Below, in pieces: positions 18,190 to 28,820 of a DNA stretch of 64,000 nt. Source of the stretch: Mycobacterium sp. ACS4054. Its GTDB lineage: Bacteria > Actinomycetota > Actinomycetes > Mycobacteriales > Mycobacteriaceae. The notes beneath the pieces are model-generated. The model was not told the DNA's origin, did no database searches, and saw only the letters and a list, made by a program, of their open reading frames with translations. Location of the stretch: NCBI RefSeq assembly GCF_001667275.1, contig NZ_LZHV01000055.1, forward strand, positions 1 through 64,000, read 5' to 3'. The position numbers and the translations under genes were made by a program. Positions within the stretch are counted from its first letter, which is position 1; each line of letters starts with the position of its first letter.

Positions 18190-19599
18190 GTGACCGACAC
18201 CGCGACCGGTACCGGCGGCTGGCGCCAGCTGCTGGGGGCCAGGTACCTGAGGACGTCCGTCCTGCTGGCCGGCGGGGTGGCGCTCTACGCCACGAACGAG
18301 TTCCTGACCACCAGCTTGTTGCCCAACACCATCGCCGAAATCGGTGGCAGCCGGCTCTACGCCTGGGTGACGACCCTGTACCTGGTCGGCTCCGTGGTGG
18401 CCGCGGCGATGGTCAATCCGATGCTGCTGCGCGCCGGGCCGCGCTCGTCCTACCTGACCGGGCTCGCCGTGTTCGGTGTGTCCAGCCTCATTTGCGCGGC
18501 GGCGCCCAACATGCAGGTTTTGATAGCTGGGCGCGCCCTGCAGGGCGTGGCCGGCGGGCTGCTCGCGGGCCTGGGATACGCGGTGATCAACACGGCCTTG
18601 CCGCGCGAGCTGTGGACGCGCAGCTCGGCGCTGGTGTCGGCGATGTGGGGCGTGGCGACGGTGGTCGGCCCCACCACGGGCGGCCTGTTCGCCCAGCTGG
18701 GTTTGTGGCGGTGGGCCTTCGTCGTGATGGCGGTGCTGACCGGCCTGATGGCCATGTTGGTGCCGGTCGCGTTGGCCCGCGTGGGGGGCGGCGCCGCCGT
18801 GGCGCCGATGAACGTGCCGGTGCGGTCGCTGCTGCTGATCGGCGCCGCCGCAATGGCGGTCAGCGTCGCCCAGATCCCGCACAACGCGTGGGCGACGTTC
18901 GCGCTGCTCGGCGCCGGCGTCGCGCTGGTGGGCCTGTTCGTGCTCGTCGACTGGCGGACGCACGCGGCGATCCTGCCGCCCAGCGTGTTCGGGCCCGGCC
19001 CGCTGAAGTGGATCTACCTGACCATGGGCGTGCTGATGGGCACCGCGATGGTCAACACCTACGTGCCGCTGTTCGGTCAGCGGTTGGCGCACCTGACGCC
19101 GATAGCGGCGGGGTTCCTGGGGGCGGCGCTGGCGCTCGGCTGGACGGTCAGCGAGATCCTCAGCGCGTCGCTGGATCACCCCCGCACGGTCGCGCAGGTA
19201 ATCGTTGCGGCGCCGATCGTGGCCGCGTCCGGGATGGCCCTGGCCGCGGTCGCCCGCCGCGGCGACGGGTCCCCCGGGACCGCCGCGCTGTGGGCGGTGG
19301 CGCTCCTGGTGGCGGGCATCGGGATCGGGATGGCCTGGCCGCACCTGTCGGCGCGCGCGATGGCCTCGGTCGACGACCCGGCCGAAGGCGGCGCCGCATC
19401 GGCCGCGATCAACACCGTCCAGCTAGTCTCCGCGGCGATCGCCGCCGGCCTGGCCGGGGTGGTGGTCAACACCGCCAAGGGCGGCGACGGGATGGCGGCG
19501 CACTGGCTGTTCACGGTGTTCACCGCGTTGAGCGCCGCCGGCGTCGCGGTGGCCTACGGCGCGACGCGCGGGGCCCGCCGGCCGCAGCCGGTCGGCTAG
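18190..19599 (+). CDS. MFS drug-type exporter (Rv1634-like)
   Basis: A 469-residue integral membrane transporter of the major facilitator superfamily. About 12-14 hydrophobic helices are visible, starting TSVLLAGGVALYATNEF and including the drug/H+ antiporter-like segments GRALQGVAGGLLAGLGYAVI and GVATVVGPTTGGLF. Length and position correspond to M. tuberculosis Rv1634 (471 residues), a possible drug efflux protein. The start is GTG 18190, which directly precedes the first short cytosolic stretch. The gene lies 57 bases after uvrB but appears to have its own promoter. It converges on the mgtC-like gene with an eight-base gap. Substrate cannot be inferred. Confidence 0.9.
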   Translation: MTDTATGTGGWRQLLGARYLRTSVLLAGGVALYATNEFLTTSLLPNTIAEIGGSRLYAWVTTLYLVGSVVAAAMVNPMLLRAGPRSSYLTGLAVFGVSSLICAAAPNMQVLIAGRALQGVAGGLLAGLGYAVINTALPRELWTRSSALVSAMWGVATVVGPTTGGLFAQLGLWRWAFVVMAVLTGLMAMLVPVALARVGGGAAVAPMNVPVRSLLLIGAAAMAVSVAQIPHNAWATFALLGAGVALVGLFVLVDWRTHAAILPPSVFGPGPLKWIYLTMGVLMGTAMVNTYVPLFGQRLAHLTPIAAGFLGAALALGWTVSEILSASLDHPRTVAQVIVAAPIVAASGMALAAVARRGDGSPGTAALWAVALLVAGIGIGMAWPHLSARAMASVDDPAEGGAASAAINTVQLVSAAIAAGLAGVVVNTAKGGDGMAAHWLFTVFTALSAAGVAVAYGATRGARRPQPVG

Positions 19600-19607
19600 C
19601 CACTGGC

Positions 19608-20327
19608 TCAGTCGGGGTCGTCCTCGGTTTTCAGCACCGCCACCACCCCGTCGACCTCGCCGAACACCTGCTGGGCGTTCGCGATCTTGGCGCCCGACAG
19701 GGTCATCGTCACCCGCACCTCGCCGTCGTCGATGTCGTGCGCGTCCGCGTCCAGCTCGGTGAGCTGCCAGTTCTGCTGCCCGCAGATCCGCAGCACCTCC
19801 CGCAGCATGCCGCGGCCGTTCTCGTAGATGATCTGCACCCGGACGGTGCCCCGCAGCTGCGCCGTCAGGCGACCCTCGATGGCCTTGAAGACGAGCGCGC
19901 TGACGAAGTGCAGCGCCACGACGGCGATGGCCAGCAACAGCAACCCGGCGCCCACCGCCATGCCGACGGCGGCCGATTCCCACACCGCGGCCGCCGTGGT
20001 GAGCCCGTGCACCGCCCCGCGCCGGGTGATGATGATGCCGGCGCCCAAAAAGCCGATGCCGGAAACGATTTGGGCCGCGATGCGGGACGGGTCAAGCGCG
20101 ACCGTGCCGTTCGACAGCACGTCGGCGAAGCCGTACTTGCTGACCAGCATGATCAGCGCCGCGGAGGTCCCCACGATCGTCTGGGTGCGCAGCCCGGCGC
20201 TCTTGCCCTGAACGGTGCGCTCCAGGCCGATGAGGGTGGTCAACCCGAACGCGGCGAAGAGCTCGATGAGGTGCCGAAGCCCCTGGACGTTGCCGCCCAG
20301 CAACGGCGCGGCCGGCCAACTGTGCAT
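19608..20327 (-). CDS. MgtC/SapB-family membrane protein
   Basis: A 239-residue protein. The N-terminal half has four to five membrane helices with MgtC hallmarks: GLERTVQGKSAGLRTQTIVG, SGIGFLGAGIIITR, and VHGLTTAAAVW. The C-terminal half (about 150-239) is a soluble ACT-like domain (VRVQIIYENGRGMLREVL ... VRVTMTL). MgtC proteins are linked to survival at low magnesium and inside macrophages, often by modulating the F-type ATPase or another membrane protein; which role applies here is not known. H37Rv's mgtC (Rv1811) lies elsewhere, so this copy is an addition between the Rv1634 and Rv1635c equivalents. The start is ATG 20327. Confidence 0.88.
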   Translation of the reverse strand: MHSWPAAPLLGGNVQGLRHLIELFAAFGLTTLIGLERTVQGKSAGLRTQTIVGTSAALIMLVSKYGFADVLSNGTVALDPSRIAAQIVSGIGFLGAGIIITRRGAVHGLTTAAAVWESAAVGMAVGAGLLLLAIAVVALHFVSALVFKAIEGRLTAQLRGTVRVQIIYENGRGMLREVLRICGQQNWQLTELDADAHDIDDGEVRVTMTLSGAKIANAQQVFGEVDGVVAVLKTEDDPD

Positions 20328-20381
20328 GGCTAGTCAACTACCCAACAAATAGCGGTTCACGCCGCCCGGAAAGCGCCGAAA

Positions 20382-21953
20382 TCAGCGCGTCGACTTGACC
20401 ACCTGCGAGTAATGGAATTGCCATCGTTCGACAATGCGGAACCCGAGGTAACTCGGGAATCGATACGCCGGCGCGCGGCCGAATGCGGGCCCCGGCGGCA
20501 ATGCCGGTCCGGATTGATGGTCGGGCAGCGAAGGTTCCTTATTGGTAATGGTCCAGATCGCCGGGCATTTGTCGATTTTGGCCGTCGTCAGCCACACGGC
20601 GACGTGGCCGTCCCACAGCGTGCCCACCTTCGGCCCGTAAGCGCCCCGTTCGACGTCGATCAGCGACCGGAAGGCGGCCGGCCGGGTGGCCAGCAGCGCG
20701 CGGATCGGCCCGGGCCGCCACGGCACGGTGTTGTCCACCATCAGGCAGTCGCCCGGCGCGGCGTGCGAGCCGATCAAGTCGGCGACCTGGCTGTAGTCCC
20801 AGCCCTCCTTGGCGTACGGCCAGCGCTGGACGAACAGGTAGTTCGGCACCGCGGCGACGGCGCAGACCAGCAGCACACCGGCGATGGGCCAGGGTCTGCG
20901 GGCGATCGTGACGACGCAGACCGCCAACACGGCGGCCATCGCGGGCGCGGTGAAGATCAGGTAGCGCGGGTAGTAGATCGGTTCGTTGACGGCCGAATAG
21001 ACGACCACCAGCGCGGTGGGGATGACCAGCCACGCCGAGCACACGATCAGCAGCCGGCGGATGTCCCCGGCCGGCGGCCGCACCCCCGCCAGCCGGGCCG
21101 CGACCGCCGCCAGGATGAGGACGGCGGACACAATGGCGAACGCGACGCTGTGGTCGAAATACTGACGCAGGATGATGTCGAACGCGTAATGCCAACTGAC
21201 CGGGTAAATCCAGTTGACCTGCCAAACCTGCGCGTGGGCGAACAGCATGAACGGCGTCATCGCCGCGACCGCGACCGCCGAGCTGATCGCCCACCGAATG
21301 ACCGTGGATTTGCGCGCTTTTTCGGGCGCCAACAGCGGCACCATTACGGCATAAACGGCCACCAGCAGAACCATGTTCAGATTGAGCAGAATCGAAAGCA
21401 TCAACGCCAGCCCATAGCCGACCCACCAGCGCGGCCCGTTGCGCCGGACGGCGGCGACGAGCAAGACCGTGAGCCAGACCCCGGCGGCCGCGACGAAGGC
21501 GTAGGGCCGCGCCTCCATCCCCGCCCAGGTGGTGCGCGGCAGGATGGCGAAGATCACGCCCGCGCACACGGCGGTCGGCCGCGTCGCGAACTGGCGGGTG
21601 AACACCGTGACCCCGGCGGTGGCGGCGCCGACCGCCAGGGCGCTGGGCGCCCGCGAGAAGAATTCGGTCGGTCCGAACAGCGCGAACCAGCCGTGCATCA
21701 GCAGGTAGTACAGCCCGTGAACGGCGTCGATGTGGCCCAGCAGCCGCCACAGCTCCGCCAGGGTGCGGCTCGCGGCGGCCGAGATGGTCGCCCCCTCGTC
21801 GAACCACAGCGAGGGCCGGCAGGCCCACGCGCCGCTGACGACGGCCGCCAACACGGCGATCGCCCACGGATCGAGCAACCTGCCGGCCGGACGCGCGGGC
21901 GCGGGCTCCTCGACTTCGTCCGCGGCGCGCCGCTCGACGGTGGGCATGGACAT
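20382..21953 (-). CDS. capA: LAM mannose-cap alpha-mannosyltransferase (Rv1635c-like)
   Basis: An about 523-residue GT-C type membrane glycosyltransferase using polyprenyl-phosphomannose. The first outside loop carries the acidic motif RPSLWFDEGATISAA, whose Asp-Glu pair is the expected catalytic site. About nine to ten hydrophobic helices follow (for example AVCAGVIFAILPRTTWAG). M. tuberculosis Rv1635c (CapA) adds the first mannose cap to the arabinan of lipoarabinomannan, and position and content agree. The start is uncertain: ATG 21953 is chosen because TAGGGT at 21969-21964 would start the mRNA three bases before it. GTG 21965 and ATG 21947 are also in frame. The C-terminus (YLGFRIVERWQFHYSQVV) is periplasmic. 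Confidence 0.87.
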   Translation of the reverse strand: MSMPTVERRAADEVEEPAPARPAGRLLDPWAIAVLAAVVSGAWACRPSLWFDEGATISAAASRTLAELWRLLGHIDAVHGLYYLLMHGWFALFGPTEFFSRAPSALAVGAATAGVTVFTRQFATRPTAVCAGVIFAILPRTTWAGMEARPYAFVAAAGVWLTVLLVAAVRRNGPRWWVGYGLALMLSILLNLNMVLLVAVYAVMVPLLAPEKARKSTVIRWAISSAVAVAAMTPFMLFAHAQVWQVNWIYPVSWHYAFDIILRQYFDHSVAFAIVSAVLILAAVAARLAGVRPPAGDIRRLLIVCSAWLVIPTALVVVYSAVNEPIYYPRYLIFTAPAMAAVLAVCVVTIARRPWPIAGVLLVCAVAAVPNYLFVQRWPYAKEGWDYSQVADLIGSHAAPGDCLMVDNTVPWRPGPIRALLATRPAAFRSLIDVERGAYGPKVGTLWDGHVAVWLTTAKIDKCPAIWTITNKEPSLPDHQSGPALPPGPAFGRAPAYRFPSYLGFRIVERWQFHYSQVVKSTR

Positions 21954-22204
21954 GATGCTTGTCACCCTAAAGGGGAATCGTCAGGACGGCTCACAAATCG
22001 GCCCCCCGCCAATTTCGCGGCACCGGCATTGGGCGAAAAGCGGCGTTATGCAACGCTTTACGCTCCGGGCCTGAGCATTTGATTGATTCGCCATCGCCGA
22101 TATTGTCGGATGACGCGGCGCGAGGCCGCAAATTGCCGACACGCCGTGGCATGCGGTGTCGCTAATCTGTTCCCTGTCCAACGGGCAAACGCGATACTGT
22201 CTTG

Positions 22205-22220
22205 GGTTGGCTGACCAACC
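22205..22220 (+). promoter_or_regulatory. 5'-leader hairpin of the universal stress protein gene
   Basis: GGTTGG-CTGA-CCAACC is a perfect six-base stem with a four-base loop, 16 bases before the usp ATG and just upstream of its ribosome binding site (GGGAGGG). It lies in a 283-base gap after the capA start. TACTGT near 22195-22200 is a possible -10. The rest of the gap (21954-22190) shows nothing I can name. Confidence 0.42.
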
Positions 22221-22236
22221 GAAACTGGGAGGGTAA

Positions 22237-22680
22237 ATGGGCGCCTATCGGACTGTAGTGGTGGGAACCGACGGCTCGGACTCGTCAATGCGTGCGGTAG
22301 ACAAGGCAGCGCAGATCGCCGGGCCGGACGCCAAGCTGATCGTCGCGTCGGCGTACCTGCCCCAGCATGAGGACGGCCGGGCCGCCGACGCCCTGCGCAA
22401 CGAGAGCTACAAGGTGTCCGGCACCGCGCCGATTTACGCGATCCTGCAGGACGCCAAGGAGCGGGCGCACAAGGCCGGCGCCAAGAACGTCGAGGAGCGC
22501 CCGATCGAGGGCGCCCCGGTGGACGCGCTGGTCAAGCTGGCCGAAGACGAGAAGGCCGACCTGCTGGTCGTCGGAAACGTCGGCCTGAGCACGATCGCGG
22601 GCCGGCTGCTCGGCTCGGTGCCGGCCAACGTGTCGCGGCGCGCCAAGGTCGACGTGCTGATCGTGCACACCACGAACTAG
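22237..22680 (+). CDS. Universal stress protein (Rv1636/TB15.3-like)
   Basis: A 147-residue single-domain UspA protein, cytosolic. It has the first-strand VVVGTDGSDSSMRAVDKA and the ATP-type nucleotide signature near the C-terminus, VVGNVGLSTIAGRLLGSVPANVS, followed by DVLIVHT. The M. tuberculosis counterpart (Rv1636, 146 residues) is an abundant protein reported to bind cAMP strongly, and the very close match suggests the same property here. An adenylate cyclase gene lies 15 kb away in this window. The ATG at 22237 follows a strong GGGAGGG Shine-Dalgarno sequence, unlike many neighbours that look leaderless. This is consistent with high expression. Confidence 0.94.
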   Translation: MGAYRTVVVGTDGSDSSMRAVDKAAQIAGPDAKLIVASAYLPQHEDGRAADALRNESYKVSGTAPIYAILQDAKERAHKAGAKNVEERPIEGAPVDALVKLAEDEKADLLVVGNVGLSTIAGRLLGSVPANVSRRAKVDVLIVHTTN

Positions 22681-22693
22681 CGCAGGGCCCGCC

Positions 22694-23380
22694 TCACCAG
22701 CCCCGCTCGCGCCATTCGGCCAGGTTGGGGCGCTCGGCGCCGAGTGTCGTGTCGTCCCCGTGGCCGGGGTAGACGACGGTGGAGTCGTCGTACACGTCGA
22801 ACACCCGGGCGGTGACGTCGTCGAGCAGCTGGGTGAAGTCGCCCGGCTGCCAGGTCTTGCCGACGCCGCCGGGGAACAGGCAGTCGCCGGTGAACAGCTG
22901 AGTGACCCCGCCCGTCGCGGGCCCGTCGAGGGCGAGCGCGATCGAGCCGGGCGTGTGCCCGCGCAGGTGGATGACGTCGAAGCGCAGCTCGCCGATCGCC
23001 ACGGTGTCGCCGCCCGCCAGCAAACGGTCCGGTTTGACGGGCAGCGGCTCGGCGTCGATCTCGTTGGCGGCGGTGGGTGCCCCGGTGGCCGCGGCGACGG
23101 CCTGCAGGGCCTGCCAGTGGTCGAAGTGCTGGTGGCTGGTCACGATCAGCGAGACCTTGGGTGCGTGCTCCCGGATCAGGCCGATCAGCGCGTCCGCGTC
23201 GTTGGCGGCGTCGATCAACAGGGTTTCGCCGGTAGCGGAACAGGTCACCAGATACGCGTTGTTGTCCATGGGGCCCACCGAGGCCTTTAGGATCGTGGCG
23301 CCGGGTAGGGTCCGGCGGGCCGCGGTACCGGGGTCGACGTGTCCGGTGTAGTCGTCGCTAGGCACAACCGAGGCAGTCAT
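22694..23380 (-). CDS. Metallo-beta-lactamase-fold hydrolase (Rv1637c-like)
   Basis: A 228-residue glyoxalase II-like hydrolase. The metal site is readable: TSHQHFDHW (HxHxDH), the RGHTPGSI histidine, GDCLF with the bridging aspartate, and YPGHGDDTTLG with the last histidine. Such enzymes cleave thioesters such as S-lactoylglutathione or its mycothiol counterpart; the substrate here is unknown. ATG 23380 is chosen because MTASVVPSDDYTGHVDPG matches the mycobacterial form and TAACGT lies seven bases upstream. In-frame upstream starts to 23476 would run through the uvrA promoter region. It is divergent from uvrA. Confidence 0.9.
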   Translation of the reverse strand: MTASVVPSDDYTGHVDPGTAARRTLPGATILKASVGPMDNNAYLVTCSATGETLLIDAANDADALIGLIREHAPKVSLIVTSHQHFDHWQALQAVAAATGAPTAANEIDAEPLPVKPDRLLAGGDTVAIGELRFDVIHLRGHTPGSIALALDGPATGGVTQLFTGDCLFPGGVGKTWQPGDFTQLLDDVTARVFDVYDDSTVVYPGHGDDTTLGAERPNLAEWRERGW

Positions 23381-23387
23381 AGCGGCC

Positions 23388-23393
23388 ACGTTA
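23388..23393 (-). promoter_or_regulatory. -10 element, leaderless start of the MBL-fold gene
   Basis: TAACGT on the minus strand, seven bases, then ATG 23380. Confidence 0.48.
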
Positions 23394-23490
23394 CTGGTCA
23401 AACGTTGCTTGTCGGTATGGGCACATAGCATGGAATGCGCCGTGCGCATACCCGCCGCAGTACGTAGAGGATTCACCGAGAGAGGGCAGC

Positions 23491-26394
<2,904 letters not shown>

Positions 26395-26401
26395 TCGGCC
26401 C

Positions 26402-28099
26402 TCAGCCCGGGATTTTCGCCGCCATCTGGTTGGCGATCTGCCTGCCCTGGTTGATGATTCCGGGCGCGCAGGCGTTGACATCGAGTACGACGTTCGACAC
26501 CGCCGACAGTACGTGCTGGCACACCACCGGGCTGTTGGCCAACGTGTGCTGCAGGGCGATGTTGGGCGGATTGCCGCTGATCTGACCGAAGGTCCATTCG
26601 AGCGGGGCCTTGTCGGCGGGCTGAGTCACCGTCTTGCCCCCGCAGTCCCGCCATTGGGGCCACTGGTCGGTCACGAATTTGCGGGCCTGGTCGGCGGTTG
26701 CGAAGATCACCGCGCCCTGGACCACGACGTAGGCCGGTTTGCTCTGCGGCTTCTTCATCAGCTGGGCCAGCGTCGCGGTGTAGCCGCTGCTCTTGTACGT
26801 CCGGGTCTGGAACCCCATCAGCGCGCCGAGGCACTTCTCGTCCGACAGGGTGTTGTCGGGGCCGGGGTCGGTCATCTCCGTCACGCTGTGGTCGACGACG
26901 ATGCCGGTGGTGCCGATCAGGACGTTGACCTGGTCGACCGGCAGCAGCAGCGAATCCAGTTGTGCGGGACCAACTGTGGGCGTGGTGCTGGTGGTCACCG
27001 CGCTCGCGGTCGAGGTCGCCTCGGTCGGGCTCGTCGTGGTGGGGTTGTCGGGTTGCGTGGCTGAGGACCTGTCGACCGCCAACCACACCCCGGTGCCCGC
27101 GATGACCGCGACGACGAGCGCGAGGGCACCGATGACCAGGCCCAGCCTGCGCCTGGGTGGCGCGGGTGGCGCCCAGGGTGGCGGGGTGGGGAACCACGTC
27201 GGGGGCGGCGGCGCGAAATGCCGGCTGTGCTGGATCAATTCGGTCGCCTCGCGTTGATCCGGCGTGCTGAGCGCGTGCAGGGCCGCCTTCGCCAGATCGC
27301 CCGCGGTGAGGTAGCGGGCGCCCGGGTCTTTGGCCATCCCGCGGGCGATCACCTCGTCGAACGCCGCGGGGACGGCGGGGTTTCGCTCGCTCGGGCGGGG
27401 GACCGGCTGCGCCAGGTGTGCGGCCATCAGGCTGCTGAGGCTGGCCGTCTGGAACGGCCTTGTGCCCGTGAGGCATTCGAAAAGCAGGCAGGCGAGGGCG
27501 TAGATGTCGACGCGGTAGGTGGGGTCGTCGCTGCCGAATCGCTCGGGCGCCATGTAGTTCCAGCTGCCGATGGCGGCGCCGGTCTTGGTCACCCGTTCGT
27601 CGGTGGCCGCCGCGGCGATGCCGAAGTCGACCAGGTAGGCGAAGTCACCCTCGGCGAGCAGGATGTTCTCGGGTTTGATGTCGCGGTGAATGACCCCGGC
27701 GCGGTGCGCGGCATCCAGGGCGGCGGCGACCTGTTCGACGATCGCGACGGCGCGCGGTGGCGGCAGCGGCCCCGTGCGGCTCAGCACCGTGCCCAGGTCA
27801 CGCCCCTCGATGAGGCGCATGTCGATGAACACCTGGCCGTTGACCTCGCCGAAATCGTGGATCGGCACGATGTGCGGTTCCTGCAACCGGCCCGCGGTCC
27901 GGGCCTCGCGCTGCATGCGCCGGCGGAAGGAGTCGTCCGAGCTCACCTGCTCGGACATCAGCTTGAGCGCCACCACCCGGTCCTTAACCGTGTCGTAGGC
28001 CTCGTAGACCTCGCCCATCCCGCCGCGGCCCAGCAGCCGCCGCAACTGGTAGGGCCCGAACCGGCTCCCGATCCGCGAACTCGGCCGCGCTTCACTCAT
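26402..28099 (-). CDS. Membrane Ser/Thr kinase with PknH-type sensor domain
   Basis: A 565-residue kinase. The catalytic domain (about 16-278) has LGRGGMGEVYEAYD, the lysine in VVALKLM, VIHRDIKPENILL, LVDFGIAAA and GSWNYMAPERF. A proline-rich linker (PPPPTWFPTPPPWAPP) leads to one membrane helix (about 325-347), then a Thr/Ser-rich stalk. The outer domain (about 375-565) is like the PknH sensor: four cysteines (in KCLGAL, RDCGGK, VVCQHV, VNACAPG) that can form two disulfides. M. tuberculosis PknH phosphorylates EmbR and others, but no embR-like gene is present here. H37Rv has no kinase at this position. It is the last gene of a minus-strand run and converges with uvrA, seven bases apart. Confidence 0.9.
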   Translation of the reverse strand: MSEARPSSRIGSRFGPYQLRRLLGRGGMGEVYEAYDTVKDRVVALKLMSEQVSSDDSFRRRMQREARTAGRLQEPHIVPIHDFGEVNGQVFIDMRLIEGRDLGTVLSRTGPLPPPRAVAIVEQVAAALDAAHRAGVIHRDIKPENILLAEGDFAYLVDFGIAAAATDERVTKTGAAIGSWNYMAPERFGSDDPTYRVDIYALACLLFECLTGTRPFQTASLSSLMAAHLAQPVPRPSERNPAVPAAFDEVIARGMAKDPGARYLTAGDLAKAALHALSTPDQREATELIQHSRHFAPPPPTWFPTPPPWAPPAPPRRRLGLVIGALALVVAVIAGTGVWLAVDRSSATQPDNPTTTSPTEATSTASAVTTSTTPTVGPAQLDSLLLPVDQVNVLIGTTGIVVDHSVTEMTDPGPDNTLSDEKCLGALMGFQTRTYKSSGYTATLAQLMKKPQSKPAYVVVQGAVIFATADQARKFVTDQWPQWRDCGGKTVTQPADKAPLEWTFGQISGNPPNIALQHTLANSPVVCQHVLSAVSNVVLDVNACAPGIINQGRQIANQMAAKIPG

Positions 28100-28128
28100 C
28101 GACGTCCCCCCGACGCCAAGCCGACTTC

Positions 28129-28377
28129 CTAGCCCTCGTCCGCGTGCATCGACTCGCGGATCTGGGCCAACCGTTCCGCGGCGGCGCGCTCCCGCTCGTC
28201 GTATTGCTCGGCGACGGAACGGCCCTCGGGGGATTCGGCGTCCAATTCCGCGTCGCCCACCGACGTCGCGTAGCGGTTCTCGATCTTCTCGCGCACGGAC
28301 TCGAAGGTCGGTACGCCCGCACTGTCGTACCCGGGATCGGGTGGGGTGGCGCCGGGCGTTGCTGGTTCGTCGGGCAT
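28129..28377 (-). CDS. Small acidic protein (Rv1638A-like)
   Basis: An 82-residue hydrophilic protein. After a Pro-rich start (MPDEPATPGATPPDPG) it contains GVPTFESVREKIENRY and a charged helical stretch EQYDERERAAAERLAQIRES, probably a coiled coil. It matches the small conserved gene found after uvrA in mycobacteria (Rv1638A in H37Rv). There is no membrane segment and no known function. ATG 28377 is the only plausible start; the longer open frame upstream is antisense-type noise. It lies between the DUF6653-like membrane protein (five-base gap) and the kinase (29-base gap), so it is probably cotranscribed with both. Confidence 0.78.
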   Translation of the reverse strand: MPDEPATPGATPPDPGYDSAGVPTFESVREKIENRYATSVGDAELDAESPEGRSVAEQYDERERAAAERLAQIRESMHADEG

Positions 28378-28382
28378 GGTCG

Positions 28383-28814
28383 CTACGCTACTGAAGCCCG
28401 TCGCTCGCGCTGCAGATACCGCACCATTTGCTGCCAGTACACCAGCGTCAGTGCCATCTGGATCGCGATGGCCGTCGCCGCCGGCAGTGCCCGCCGGCGC
28501 CAAGCGGCGAGGACGGCGCCCAGCGCGGCCACCGACGTCAGCGCGCTGACCGCCATGGCCGCGTCGCGGGGGCGGCGGCTGATCCATAGCTCCTCGCCCA
28601 GCATCGCCCGCGTCGACCACGCCCGCCGGTGCGCCGGCTTGCCGAACACGAACGGATTCACGGCCAGCCACAAGGCAATCCACGCCGCGTCGCGCCGGCG
28701 CCGCGTCCACACCGGCACCACGATCAACGGGGTGCTCGCCCAACGGGTCCAGGCGCTCCACGGGTTGCAGTGCCGCGCGAAGACGGCACGCCGAACGCGC
28801 GCGACGACAGGCAC
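28383..28814 (-). CDS. DUF6653-like membrane protein
   Basis: A 143-residue protein with two or three membrane segments (WASTPLIVVPVW, DAAWIALWLAVNPFVF, AMAVSALTSVAALGAVLAAW). HCNPWSAWTRW near the N-terminus and NPFVFGKPAHRRAW fit the DUF6653 family of uncharacterised small membrane proteins. The start is GTG 28814, six bases after the stop of the esterase gene. Tight spacing on both sides places it inside the lysX-esterase-kinase run. Function is unknown; I infer an envelope location only. Confidence 0.7.
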   Translation of the reverse strand: MPVVARVRRAVFARHCNPWSAWTRWASTPLIVVPVWTRRRRDAAWIALWLAVNPFVFGKPAHRRAWSTRAMLGEELWISRRPRDAAMAVSALTSVAALGAVLAAWRRRALPAATAIAIQMALTLVYWQQMVRYLQRERRASVA

Positions 28815-28820
28815 CGGCGG

